Below, one piece after another: positions 13,301 through 24,457 of a stretch of DNA of 64,000 bases. The stretch's first letter is position 1. Each line of letters starts with the position of its first letter. A program made the translations under genes and the position numbers. The notes below the pieces were generated by a model. That model was given only the letters and a program-made list of their open reading frames with translations, had not been told where the DNA came from and did not search any database. Origin of the DNA: Anisakis pegreffii (lineage: Eukaryota; Nematoda; Chromadorea; Rhabditida; Anisakidae); assembly GCA_035041965.1 (NCBI GenBank), contig JAPYMA010002636.1:112554-176553 (forward strand). The letters are read 5' to 3'.

Positions 13301-14813
13301 TATTAAGTCAGTGATGCGTAGTTTTCGAAAGCAATTTCAGGGCAAACTGAATGCGCAGCCGTCGGTACAGTTACTCTTGAGACCGATATGACACCAGGTC
13401 ATGTCGGAATACCGTCGTTATGTTGCGCAATCAAACTTATCGATGTTCCTGAATTGAACTACTATGCTGCAGATGATGTGAGTCGTTCTTGGAACGTTGC
13501 TTGTAATGGCTGCTTAAACCGTGTTTTTAATTTGCCATAAGTGAAACTGAAATGAACTGATCGAACGGAAATATTACCGTCTGAAACAATCAGACTGAGC
13601 ATTCTCATATCGCCCATTGACAGTTGATCACATTAACGTTTAGGTAGGAGAGATCTGTATCCGAGGCTACAACGTTTTCAAAGGGTATTACAAGAACGAC
13701 GAGATGACCAAAGAGACACTTGACGAGGACGGTTGGTTACATTCGGGTGATATTGGCAAATGGACCGAACATGGTACATTGAAAGTCATCGATCGAATTA
13801 AACACATCTTCAAACTACAACAGGTCACATCTCTGACGCTAAATTTGGAAACAGCATCAAGCGGAAGCGTTTCATTGCTCCACTGTCTTTTCTGAACATT
13901 TGCAAGATATTCGGAAATTTAAAAACTCGAATGCTATGAGTTTTGTCATATTATGTTTTTGTGCAAATCTCAGTTCAACGATTTTGAGTAATGCACAATT
14001 TTGATCAAGTCGTATGATCAAATCCTTGAATTCTGTAAACATTTTGAAAATCAGCTGAGAACATGTGGAAAATTTCAGGGTGAATATATTGCACCAGAGA
14101 AGATTGAGAATGTTTATGAGCATTCCAAGTATGTGATGCAAATATTCGTTTACGGTGAAAGCTTGAAAACGTGTCTTATAGCGATTGTTGTTCCTGAACA
14201 AAAGGTCAAGCTGCTTTTTTGTAGAAAGTTTAGCATATTATGATTAGCGGTGCAGTGATTGTGATATTCAGTGCGTCCGTGCTTTTTTGAATATTGCTAG
14301 TAAATTAACAACTTCTCTGAGCACTATCAATTGACAACTCGCTCAAATCGATGATAAATTGTTCACGAGTAAATTGCGTTAATCACGAGCCTCGCACACG
14401 CCGTCACGTCACTTGTTTTTGCAGATGTTAGAGAAGGCTGCTGCTGACCATTTGGGCATGCAAAATCCATCGTTGAAAGAATTGTGCTCAAATGAGGCTC
14501 TTAAGAAGCTCATTCTGGAGGATCTGATCGATATCGGCAAGAAAGGAGGATTGCAATCTTTTGAACAGGTCCATCGAATTCTCTATCAAATAATCAAACA
14601 CCAATAACAGTTTACTGATTCTATCAACCATCTCCATGTAGAACAGCTGCTGACTGTAAACGTACTGTTATTCAGGTGAAAGACATCTATGTTTCACAAG
14701 AGCAGTTCACAATCGAGAACGATATGCTAACACCAACACTGAAAGGGAAACGTCCGAATATCAAGAAGCATTTTGCGGCGCAAATTGATGCAATGTATTC
14801 AAAATTGAAATAG
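7379..14813 (+). CDS. Long-chain acyl-CoA synthetase, copy 2 (complete)
   Basis: Complete ACSL gene, predicted 698 aa, a usual ACSL length. Exons: 7379-7466, 8397-8497, 8743-8928, 9110-9211, 9327-9471, 9996-10162, 10605-10748, 11101-11289, 11796-11878, 12225-12391, 13341-13477, 13644-13823, 14079-14204, 14425-14568, 14676-14813. All phases match and the total divides by three. The first ATG (7379) lies one base after an acceptor-like CACAG, suggesting trans-splicing. A second in-frame ATG (8402), five bases after TTTCACAG, would give 667 aa. Landmarks: [11 protein letters not shown] (about residues 275-285), GYGQTEC (about 455-461), GWLHSGDIG and the acyl-CoA synthetase signature (about 533-575), where DRK-K of copy 1 reads DRI-K (Ile555). 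It lies 2 kb behind copy 1 on the same strand, a tandem duplicate. Intron 10 carries repeat copy B. The likely poly(A) signal is at 15371. Confidence 0.93.
12430..13120 (+). mobile_element. Non-autonomous hAT-like palindromic element, copy B
   Basis: Lies in the intron of ACSL copy 2 between the exons ending 12391 and starting 13341. It begins CTAGTGGTTTTCATAGGAGG and matches the reverse complement of copy A up to about 13120, where similarity stops, so the far end looks truncated. The interior shows arms that pair imperfectly: 12671-12720 resembles the reverse complement of 12991-13036. No open frame of note. The left border is clear; the right border is approximate. Confidence 0.7.
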
Positions 14814-15370
14814 ATCCATTCTATCGTCTTTTGAACGTTCGTTCGTATGCACCGTGGAGCATTATTTTTTCGAATAGTACTCATTTTTGCCTTTATGAAA
14901 GAACACTGGTGAGATATTCGGAGATAGTTATTCGACACTAATATGTGCGGCTATGTTCGGTGCAGATGATTGCAATACGATGAGCATACTGATCCAACTC
15001 TTTTCAATCTGTGAGTTTGAAAAGACCACGGAAATAACAGCGCTGCCGAACAACTGATCAAATGATTGATATCTTCAGAAAATCAGCCATTTCTCTGAAG
15101 GAAAGCACAATTGCTCCACAGAATATTAGGATTATTCTTGTTAGCAATTCTAATCGATTTCGTCTGTTTTGGAGTTAGTGGCATAAGCCAGTTAGATGGC
15201 TATTTGCTTTTGGAATTAGGTTTAGTTTAGAAGTTGTTTTAGAATGTGAAGTGTTGTGATCATTTGGTAGTTCTGATTTACTGTTGAAATTTGTTTTATT
15301 AATGTAAAGAGGATTTTCTCAAATTCACGCTCCCATATTGTTGGAATGATTGTATGTTGTTGAATGATTC

Positions 15371-15376
15371 AATAAA
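15371..15376 (+). promoter_or_regulatory. Poly(A) signal AATAAA, ACSL copy 2
   Basis: An AATAAA hexamer about 560 bp after the ACSL copy 2 stop codon, in a T/A-rich context before a convergent gene. The distance gives a long but plausible 3' UTR. A chance hexamer cannot be excluded in AT-rich DNA. Confidence 0.45.
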
Positions 15377-15806
15377 GATTTTAAACTGTCTAATGGCGCA
15401 ATGAGGCTTTTCCCCGTGCAAATAAGCAGTGAATTGCAAAATTTAAGCGAACATTCGAAAGTAGTGAGTAATGATAACAAATAACGCACTCTTTTGCTAA
15501 ATTGCTTTGCAGTGAAAATTTTTGCTACTTTTTCGGCGGCAATAGCGATAGTGCGTTATTTTCTGTGGACTGAAAGTATTCTTTAAGCGGATCAGCGATC
15601 CCGTGGCCAATTTTTGTTAGTAGCGTGCGCATCACTGCTTAAATCCAGAAAGTCACAATAAATCCGACTATAGATCAGTTATACCGCCATGTCCTCAATC
15701 ATCTGCAGTTGGTTCATATAACCAACAGGATTATCCTCGTTCTGTCAAAGCTGTCTGCACCCATCTCGATGACGATTGAATGCAAAACAGAAAAGAAATC
15801 AATTTT

Positions 15807-15812
15807 TTATTC
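15807..15812 (-). promoter_or_regulatory. Poly(A) signal AATAAA, minus-strand gene ending 15909
   Basis: TTTATT on the plus strand, reading AATAAA on the minus strand, about 100 bp beyond the predicted stop at 15909. The short spacing is typical and supports the downstream exon ending there being real. Confidence 0.45.
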
Positions 15813-15908
15813 CATCGATGATACCTAGAATAAAATTAGCTGCTGATTTTCATCGCAAAAAGCGATAACACAATGAATGGAATGAGGTGGATAAGAGTGA
15901 AGCAAGCA

Positions 15909-17812
15909 TTATGTCTGCAGTTTAACTTCATGTTTTTCAAATGCGTATTCTGAAGGCGCACCTTCGGCTGATAGCGGTATGAATGGTTCCTGAAACGAAA
16001 CATTCAGTCCACATTTCGAGAGAACAGCAATGAGCTCACAGTCAACATAATAAACCTCGTGTCCTCTTGAGCAATCTAAATGAATAAAACTGATCTCGCC
16101 AGCAATCAAAACCTTATGGTGTTGGTGAATTCTCATTAGAAAGCTAGCTTGAACGCTTGAACGCAATAAATAAGATTGTTAAAATCACCAAAAATACGAA
16201 CAATTTACCAACCATTTTTATGCTTTCAGCAGTCGGATCAAGATTGAATGCTCTGTAATCGACTAAATCCTCCAAATTGTATTGTGATGGTTTATAAATC
16301 ACATGCGGTGCATCATCAACTGAAGTTCAGTATAACTGAAGTCTGAAATACTCGTGTACTCCGGTGATTCTCATAGGGGGCGAAATTACTAGTTTTGGGT
16401 AATTTTGAGGTGTCAGGGGGTAATGGAGGGGATCGGAAAATTAGTATTTCGTGAAGCTGCTATTTTATGATAGAACGTCATTGTGGTGGTAGCTTTTAAC
16501 TCGGATATGTAAATGCGGTTGGTTAATGGCAACACTCTCACATTTTCCGAATATTGTTAGCTCATAATGGCCTAACAGGTGTTTTCGTTTGTTTTAAGAG
16601 GGTTTTCATTCTTTTCCTTGCTGTTCTAATCGCTCTCATAGCTTTTATCACCAAAAGTGTTCTCTTGTGCTAATTTCTCATTCATTTCACTCAACAATCA
16701 AAGTCAAATTCTCATTCTATCGAATACTCTCTATAATTGATCAGTTGATTGTCGTACATTGTTGAGCAATAATATTTGATTGCTGTATTGTTGATGACGG
16801 CAGTCAACACTCGTCAACGTATGCAGTAAATAGTAAAGGCTACAGAATGAGAAGTTGTGAAGTGAAATGAGACGAAGTGAATGAGAAAAAGTTATCAATA
16901 GAACGGTATTTGCATGTAATAGCTATGAGAGTGAATACAACACGTCTGAAAAGAATGAGAATTCTTCTAAAGCAGTTCGAACTTCGAAGTGTGCGTGACG
17001 CAGACAATATTTTTTCTGCAATCATAATCCAAAAGACTTTTGTTCGAGCGCTTCTGAAAAGAAACATTGACGTTTGAAATATATTTTACCGGGTCCAGCA
17101 TTCAAATCACGAAGCTCGTAGAACGATGGTGGATCTTTGAGGGTGCGCATATGAGTTAGAATTGATTTAACCGAAAGATCTGACGGTGATGCACCAGCAC
17201 TCTGTCGATGCCAGCTCCATGCCGGGAACATGTATCCATCAGCTGCAATTTCATCGATGATTAGCTATCGAATTAAGCCATCTCTCATTATATTCGATTC
17301 GGTATAAATAATGTTCAGCACTAAAGTAGATTCATCCAAACAATCGCGCCATCAAAGCATTCTTTCAAAATAGCAGAATTATGGCTCACTAATTGAATGG
17401 TAGTGGAAAGAGACTGACACTGACTTGCAGATAACCTTAATTGGAGCCCGAATTCAGAGGTCAAACAGATTATAATTTTAAAGATTGTACTCTGCCTTCA
17501 GATGATTAGGCATGTTTCATTGGACAACAAAGTTCTTTACCAACGAAGACGAGATGGAAGTGTTGAATTGGTTTCATTCTTACTGTATCAAATGATCTAT
17601 TAACAACTAACAGATAAGAGCATCACAATAATGAACAACTACCCGTTCTGTAAGCTGGCTTCGAATCGTCAAGACTACGCAGCGAGCTCGTGTCACCGAC
17701 AATCGGCTCATTATATTCCGACAACGACCAACTGCTACCGCTACTGTTCGATATAGTCGTCTCATCGTGCTCTTTATCCACTGAAGAATCATAACCCACA
17801 GCCTCATCACGA
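15909..17812 (-). CDS. Unrecognised protein, 5' exon(s) not found
   Basis: Four minus-strand exons with consistent phases: 17812-17643, 17242-17090, 16319-16209, 16147-15909 (stop TAA). The first visible exon is Ser/Asp/Glu-rich. The second contains the aromatic stretch DGYMFPAWSWHRQ and a Leu/Lys-rich part. The third contains NLEDLVDYRAFNLDPTAE. The last encodes about 79 residues with four Cys. The 61-bp intron 16208-16148 is itself open: if retained, translation passes through a hydrophobic run (KLFVFLVILTILFIAF) and stops at 16144, giving a tail-anchor-like end. T-rich introns often mimic hydrophobic segments, so the spliced form is preferred. No start codon was found for the first visible exon; a start exon should lie within 17815-18044 or further upstream. 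Repeat copy C lies in the intron 16320-17089. I do not recognise the family. Confidence 0.55.
16362..17030 (+). mobile_element. Non-autonomous hAT-like palindromic element, copy C
   Basis: Begins CCGGTGATTCTCATAGGGGG and follows copy B for about 650 bp, including the central palindrome; it decays after about 16985. It is inserted in an intron of the minus-strand gene 15909-17812, in antisense orientation to that gene. It is more diverged than B at the left flank. The right end is approximate. Confidence 0.65.
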
Positions 17813-18044
17813 CTGTCACATCGAAAAGTGATCGATGGTCAACACTCAAAACCTATCAACTCAGCCGAATTCGTTATCAGTAAACTCATGCGAGATGGGT
17901 GTTCATTATTAAGATGAGCAATTTTACGGCTACACTGCGAGCACTAAGAGCATCGAGAATACTCAAAAGAGACTTCAGAAGTTGAGGTTATCTTGCCAGC
18001 AGCATTCTGACTTTCTATAATCAAACAATAGTTCTTAATTAATT

Positions 18045-21000
18045 TTAATTCAATTTAGAAGAATGGATGATACGTTTTGGGAATTTTTCACGGATAATGT
18101 CGCCTTCTTGATTAAGATGTTGTTGATTTTCAGCCCCAGCAGAGTGGTTCATGCTTTTTACGGGCGTTAAATTATTATCATCGAGTTCGGATATTGGAAT
18201 GGCCGTATAGCAGTCACTATCGTCTGGTAGATCATTGTAATAGGGTGATTGAAAGAATGGACGTTGTGTGGGGCATTGGAAGTAGGGATGTTGATTGTTT
18301 GCAGTTGTCACGTCGGTGAATTGGCTATAGGTTGGTGTGATACACGCGCTATCATTCGGCATCTTCGGCGGCACTTCCGAAATCTCTGAGCATGTTGAAA
18401 CTGATACAGGCGATGATGGCATCTGAAGTAGTGATTACTGAATAGTTGAGTTGGTTTGATAATTGATTAGGTGATTGAGATGACTGAATGCGATAAGCAC
18501 TCACCGAGAGCTGAATTACAGTCTTCAGAACTTCCAACTTCAACAGTATCAACTCATGATCACCTTTCCTACTAATAATGACGATAATCAAAATCAAAAC
18601 GAAACGAATTTCCGACTCGTGTTCACACACGAAACATGTTCATTAGCTGCAAAAGTCTACTCTCTTCAGTTGCTCAACTTAAGTTATCCTTTAAGCAATA
18701 CGGAGTTCAGTGTAGAGGTTAAATTGTTGTGATCAATACTAACAAAAGTTCAGAATTTCATCCGAAACTCAAACTTGATCATTATTTCGGAAAAAAAGGA
18801 TGCCAGTAAACGTATTAGATGCCTCAAAAAAAAATCTTCTTCAGTTATGATCAATTTATTCGAAGTGACCGACCGTACTGAAACACTCGAAAAATGTAGA
18901 ATAGAGGACAATTTGAAGGTGACGACAAAGCGAAGTAATTATTTACACAATGGTATTTTGCATGTATTCCCATTTGTATTTCATTTATCTTTATGATCAC
19001 TAATTACACTCACTGCATGTTCGAGACTGTTTTATCACCGATTTCATCCACAAAACATTTCTCATTTGCATATAAAATATTGTCTTCACCAGTTGCACAA
19101 TTTACAAATCATTTTATTCATTCTTTGGTTCAAACACGTTAGTTTCAGCTATGATTATTCATATGACAAGCGATAAATTGTTTGAAAAATTCTCCTATAA
19201 CGAGCGAATTCATAGATACACATAGTGCACATGGAAAATAAGATTTAAAAACATAAATATATTTACAATTCAGTGCTTCACGAGGAATCAACTTCATGAT
19301 TTAAGACAAAGTGACACACAAAGCAGCATACGGAAAAGTGAACAATGCGGAATAATCACAAATCATTTTGGTAACACTTAATAAAGCTCACTGAAATTTT
19401 ACAACAAGAAAAATGAAATTCTGTAGAGGTTATCAAAAAGAAGAAGAGAACAGAAGAACGTGTCGTACAAAACAGAGCACATCACAGACACAAAACCGTC
19501 GAATTATAAACTTGCATGAATTAATCAACAACAATCAGTTGATCTCTCAGCTGTTGATTGGCACACTGTTGTTGCATTACAATCGAATCGTTTTGCCCAC
19601 CATTCACGATGTCGTCACAATCAATCGGTGTCCTCATCATCTGCAAATACGCACAATTCCATTCCAAATTTCTTTTCGCTTCATTGAAACTTGACTCTAC
19701 CACAAATCTCCACTTTACACCAAACAAATGAATGAACTTTCACCTATCCAGCTAACATATCGTTTCCAGTCTCAACACTAGATCACTCCATTATCACCAC
19801 TTTGTAATCTGTGCTCTTATTCACTGCTTTCTGATTTACCGTTAGCATTCACACGCCTTCCAGATACTTTCTTTTCATCCCATATTCAAGACTACTGAAG
19901 ATTTCTATTCTAAAATACAAATTTTTGCATTCATTTACTAAGTTCCGTGATTTTGTGCTTCTTCTCATCTTAAAATTGATGTCAAAAGTCACGGTAATAC
20001 CTCGGAAGTTTCGTCAGTGACGATCGATGATGGATCTGTTAAGCTTGGTAGCGATTCATCTGCGTAATTCTGAAGTAGTAGGCATCTGGCACATAAACGA
20101 AGCTTACGAACATTCACGCCTGCATCCGCTTCACATCGCTCACTCTCGCAACGACAACAAATCGGTGCTTCTCGAATGTGCTTTTTCAGATGAGTGACTA
20201 GCTGCGAGGCGTTGGATAGCACTCGTTGGCATATGTAGCAACGTGGCACCAAACCAGATCTGCTCCTCTTACTGAATAGATTCCGTCGTCGATTTGAGGA
20301 AATCCATCTGGGCGTTAAACCCAAAGGATTAACGAAAGAGCAACTCGCTTCTTGAGTCGACTAAAAATGCACATTCAGTAGCCAATATTTGAGCCAAGGT
20401 TTGTCAATAAATACCAATCGTTCCACAAATCGACGAAAAATACTGTGAATTCAGTTGTTATCTAGCTATTGAACAACACCAGAAAGCTTCAACCGGAACG
20501 ATAACAAATGCTAGAATGGGCAGTCGCTTTTCATATAAGTTATGTTTTCCGAATTCAACAACAAATTCATCATATGCGAAAGTCAGTCAATTCGACAAAC
20601 CTCTGTCGCATGATCGACGGAACTCGAATCGTCCACAAAGAACCGCTCTGCATTAATATCATCAACGTCTGCCGCACGTTCACTATACGTTCTAAAAGAA
20701 TACCATACACATCGAAATTATGTACTACGAATAAATGTTAAGCGACTATGAGAAACTGCAAACAATTTTTTTGAAATACTGAAGTTCGAATTAAGAATGC
20801 TTTGATAAAGTTTCAATGCTCACATTTATTTCCACCAAATGATATTCATTAAAATTCAGTCAATCCATTCGTTATTCCAACAAAACAAAACATTCTACGA
20901 AGACATTCGATCGCCTCAACAGATCCACTTAAATAAAACTCTTCAAAAATAACGCAAAAGCTGCGACAATTTAACGACAAAACGTGGAAAACGTTGTGAA

Positions 21001-23708
21001 ATAGTTCATTGGAAAACGAACGTCGGTTTAAGATTAGTTTGAAACAATGTGGAAGGATCATTGATATGCTGGTTATGCGATATGGATCGCATTGGCGACA
21101 ATGATAAATCTGTCTGAACTGATGATGAAATATTTTGAGAGAGTTTCGATTTCGAGATTATTGACGTAGCAGGACAAATGGATTGATCGCGACGCTCCTC
21201 CATGATTCCACTGCAGAAAACAAAACACACTCACTTTTTAGTTTCAGAAGGAAAATGAACTATTATGCGAAACTGCGACTGATAATCAACGAAACTGTTG
21301 TGTAAAACTGAATAATTCTAGGCTTTGACTCAACATTATTATCTAATGCATTCTAGAGAAGCTGTTATGTTTCTTAACTGCGTTATCTCCAATACACAAC
21401 AGAGTGGTGAAACTGAGAACATAAACGGGAGCAGCAATCACTGAAGGATACCATACCAGTTACTGTTGTATACGATAAGATCATTACTGTTTTGTGGCGG
21501 CGGCACGTTATCGTCAAATATTGGTTTACATGCGAAATGATGACCCGCATATGGGTCACCTCGACTCAATAATCGTGTACCATCCAGATGAATTGTTCGA
21601 ATATAGTCCTTTACATGCGCTAAACAAGTAAACAGAAATTAATAAAACAACTTCAGTGAATTCAATAACAAAGTTTTTTCCGCATCTTCCGCTTAGAATT
21701 ATTTTTGAAATTTCAATAGTCTTTGACGGAAGCGAAATTTGACTGCTGGAAATGTGCTTTTGCGATCGTTCAAACGACAAACTTTCTGATTTTGCTTTAC
21801 GACACTGCAAACACGCGTAGAATTTAGTGCCGTCGATATGTGAAGTTCTATTGTAGGAGAATTCATAACAGAGAAGTGGATCATTTGGGAGTCTTAACAC
21901 AGCCACCGGATGCTTGGTTTTACCCTAAAAATGAATTTTACTCAAACATAGCACTAGGCAGTAGGCACCAATTGAAAAATTTCCAATTTTGAGAATCTTT
22001 TCGATCATTTTGATATGTTCGTAGAACGAACAGAAGAAAAACGCAGATAGATCATCAGCTGTGATGAAAATAAACTCGAGGTTAATCCGCGACTCAATCG
22101 CAACTCCACGAATAGATACCAACGAATCAATCAATTAAGCAATCGACCACATACCGCAATACGATATTTGCTCTGTCGGAAGAAAATTTCTGCACATTTC
22201 GGTGGTGAATGTCGCGGTCGTTTCCTTATTCTGCTATCCAAATCAACTGGCAAACCGTTACCGCCGTTCGTCCAAATACTGACATTTGCAGATATCTCCC
22301 ATGGAAATGGCTCGTAATTCGCCGGTTTTCTTATCTTCAACAATTCATTTTGATAATGACTGAATCTCTCGACTGCAGAAAAATACACAAACATTAATTT
22401 TTTCAGCAAAGAAAACTTCACAAGTGATATGCTGAAAATCTATCAATCAAAGAGGCAATTTGAATATTTTATACCAAATACACAGTTCTCAAGCCACAAG
22501 ACTGGTCAATATCGAAACGAAAAAACAACGAAATGATCAAATTGATGGATAGATGAGGCAACCTTGTGGCGTGGACAAATATCTGGTGCCCAGAAAATTT
22601 TCTGGTCCGAATACAGGAACTGATCAGGATCAAAATGCCATGAACAAATATAACTGTGGTCCAAATTCAACGCCACTTCGGTTTCATCGATATTGAAAAA
22701 TGCACACCTGAAGTCAGCATTGAGCGGAGTTGAATCAAAACGCAAAAAAAAGAATCACTCAAGGGATGTTTCGTGGCTTTCATTTCGAGAAGGAAGGCAA
22801 AAAATTTCCGATAGATCATCACATGATCGGTGATGAGTGGAAATATTCACAGATTCAAACAGCAGTCAACACATTCAAGAACAGTTTCTGTGAATCGCCA
22901 ACCACTTTCGGCGCATTTTGATATCACGTGGCCATCTGAATAGACGTACATTAGCATCTTGAAGTCGTCGGCATACGGTACAACGAGGAGGAGACTGTAA
23001 TCGGGTGTTGAGTGGTATCGTTGCTGGCATTGTACCGCGTTCACCTTTAATTTCGAAAGATCATTTACTCGTTCACTTCAAACGATTTCAGATGAAACCT
23101 TTTAAATCTAACCATATCATCAAACGAACTACTTATCAAATTAAGCGTATATCGGCAAATTTCTTGTTAGTTCAATTAATTTGGCTTGTGAGTTTAAACG
23201 TTTTCATTTCGTTGGCTTCATCAATTATGTTACAGAATTTCATTTGCTCTACACAGATGCTTACATTCTTCACTGTTTGCTAATTTCATTTATCCTCAAT
23301 TGTTCAACTACTTTATTTTTTTCAGATCGAGCTGAAGGCTTGCTTCATGAAAATTTCGCTCATATCGTTACAGTTTCATAGGTTTCCATCAGTGGAATAA
23401 CGGAACGTGTTAAGGATTGAAAATAACGATGCAATAACGAAACATGGTTCAATAGATAGAGCTGATCGAAAGTAAAAATGACCGCTTGATTTTATGCTAT
23501 TGACAGATGTCGAGGTGTTCGGAATGAACTCGCTGTCGTCCTCATCATCCAATTCCTCATACAAATCATCATCGTGATCACTTTGACTACTATCAATACT
23601 GATAGCTGACTGTTGGATTACAGAGGATGTTGATGGTTCATCAATGAATACCATTGGATTTGTACGCACAATACCATTTTGAGATAGTTTCGCCTTCATA
23701 CGATGCAT
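18045..23708 (-). CDS. THAP-domain protein with C2H2 finger and a duplicated Cys/His segment
   Basis: Minus-strand gene, probably a nuclear DNA-binding protein of about 630 aa. Exons: 23708-23505, 22994-22903, 22707-22563, 22372-22155, 21924-21783, 21619-21457, 21210-21018, 20360-20001, 18422-18045 (stop). The N-terminus is acidic. Two exons then make a THAP zinc module: CTVC near the start, the FRWP..RRKW core, then ICSWHF with A-P after it, giving the C2CH pattern. The exons 21924-21457 contain DGTKFYACLQC and DGTRL..GHHFAC, an unassigned zinc-like segment. The exon 20360-20001 has a C2H2-type finger (CYIC...HLKKH) and further CxxC pairs. The last exon is Pro/Ser/Asn-rich. Phases agree everywhere except between 22563 (phase 0) and 22372 (phase 1); a 10-bp microexon near 22450 could fix this. 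The assignment of the first exon to this gene is less sure. Confidence 0.68.
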
Positions 23709-24457
23709 CGTTCTTAATGGATTATCATTATCATAACGTATCCTTTCAGACCTCTCAAAATGCTACATAACTCCCGTTATACACATGAATTAAGCAAATT
23801 TAAACGCGCTGCCAAATGCACCATCTAACGTTTCGCCAATTAGCAATAGGAATATTTCTCAATGATGAACGAATGACCAAATGCTTTGGTTCCTTTTTGG
23901 AGCTCGGAAGAAGCTTGATTAGCACGTTATGATAGTAGGACTTCGTGAAGCATGTTCTTATAAATTCAACGAATTTTAGAACTTTAGACAACAGTTCCGA
24001 ATCATGATGAAACGTCATACAACAATATATTCTAGTAAAAGATCACCACACAACATTTACAATTAGATCTCATGAATGAAGCCATTTTTCTGAAGTTATC
24101 CGTAGACCTGATTCCATATGTTCGAGTTAGAAAAATTCTGATACAGAAAGATGTCTTCACATATGTAAAATCTGCCACGCTCTACCCTCACTGTCAGCAG
24201 ATCTGGACAAGCAGGCTGCATTAGATGTGGTTACTGCGTTATTGCAAATTATTGCATTTTTAATGATTGTGTTGTTTGATATCGAATTGATAAAGTGATA
24301 AGATGCTGTCAAAGAAATGATTTTATACATACAAGACAACGAGGAAACATACATCGAAATAACACTGACAAATATACAACAAAGTTTGTGTTTACAATAA
24401 AGCAATCAACACTTATCAATAATACGGAAAGATCACAATTTTGCAAATAAGAATTTT

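Larger units (their letters stand above)
14814..15908. other. 3' UTR of ACSL copy 2 and convergent intergenic spacer
   Basis: Non-coding stretch between two convergent genes. It contains the putative poly(A) signals of both the upstream plus-strand ACSL (15371) and the minus-strand gene ending at 15909 (15807-15812 on the minus strand). Nothing else was recognised. Confidence 0.5.
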
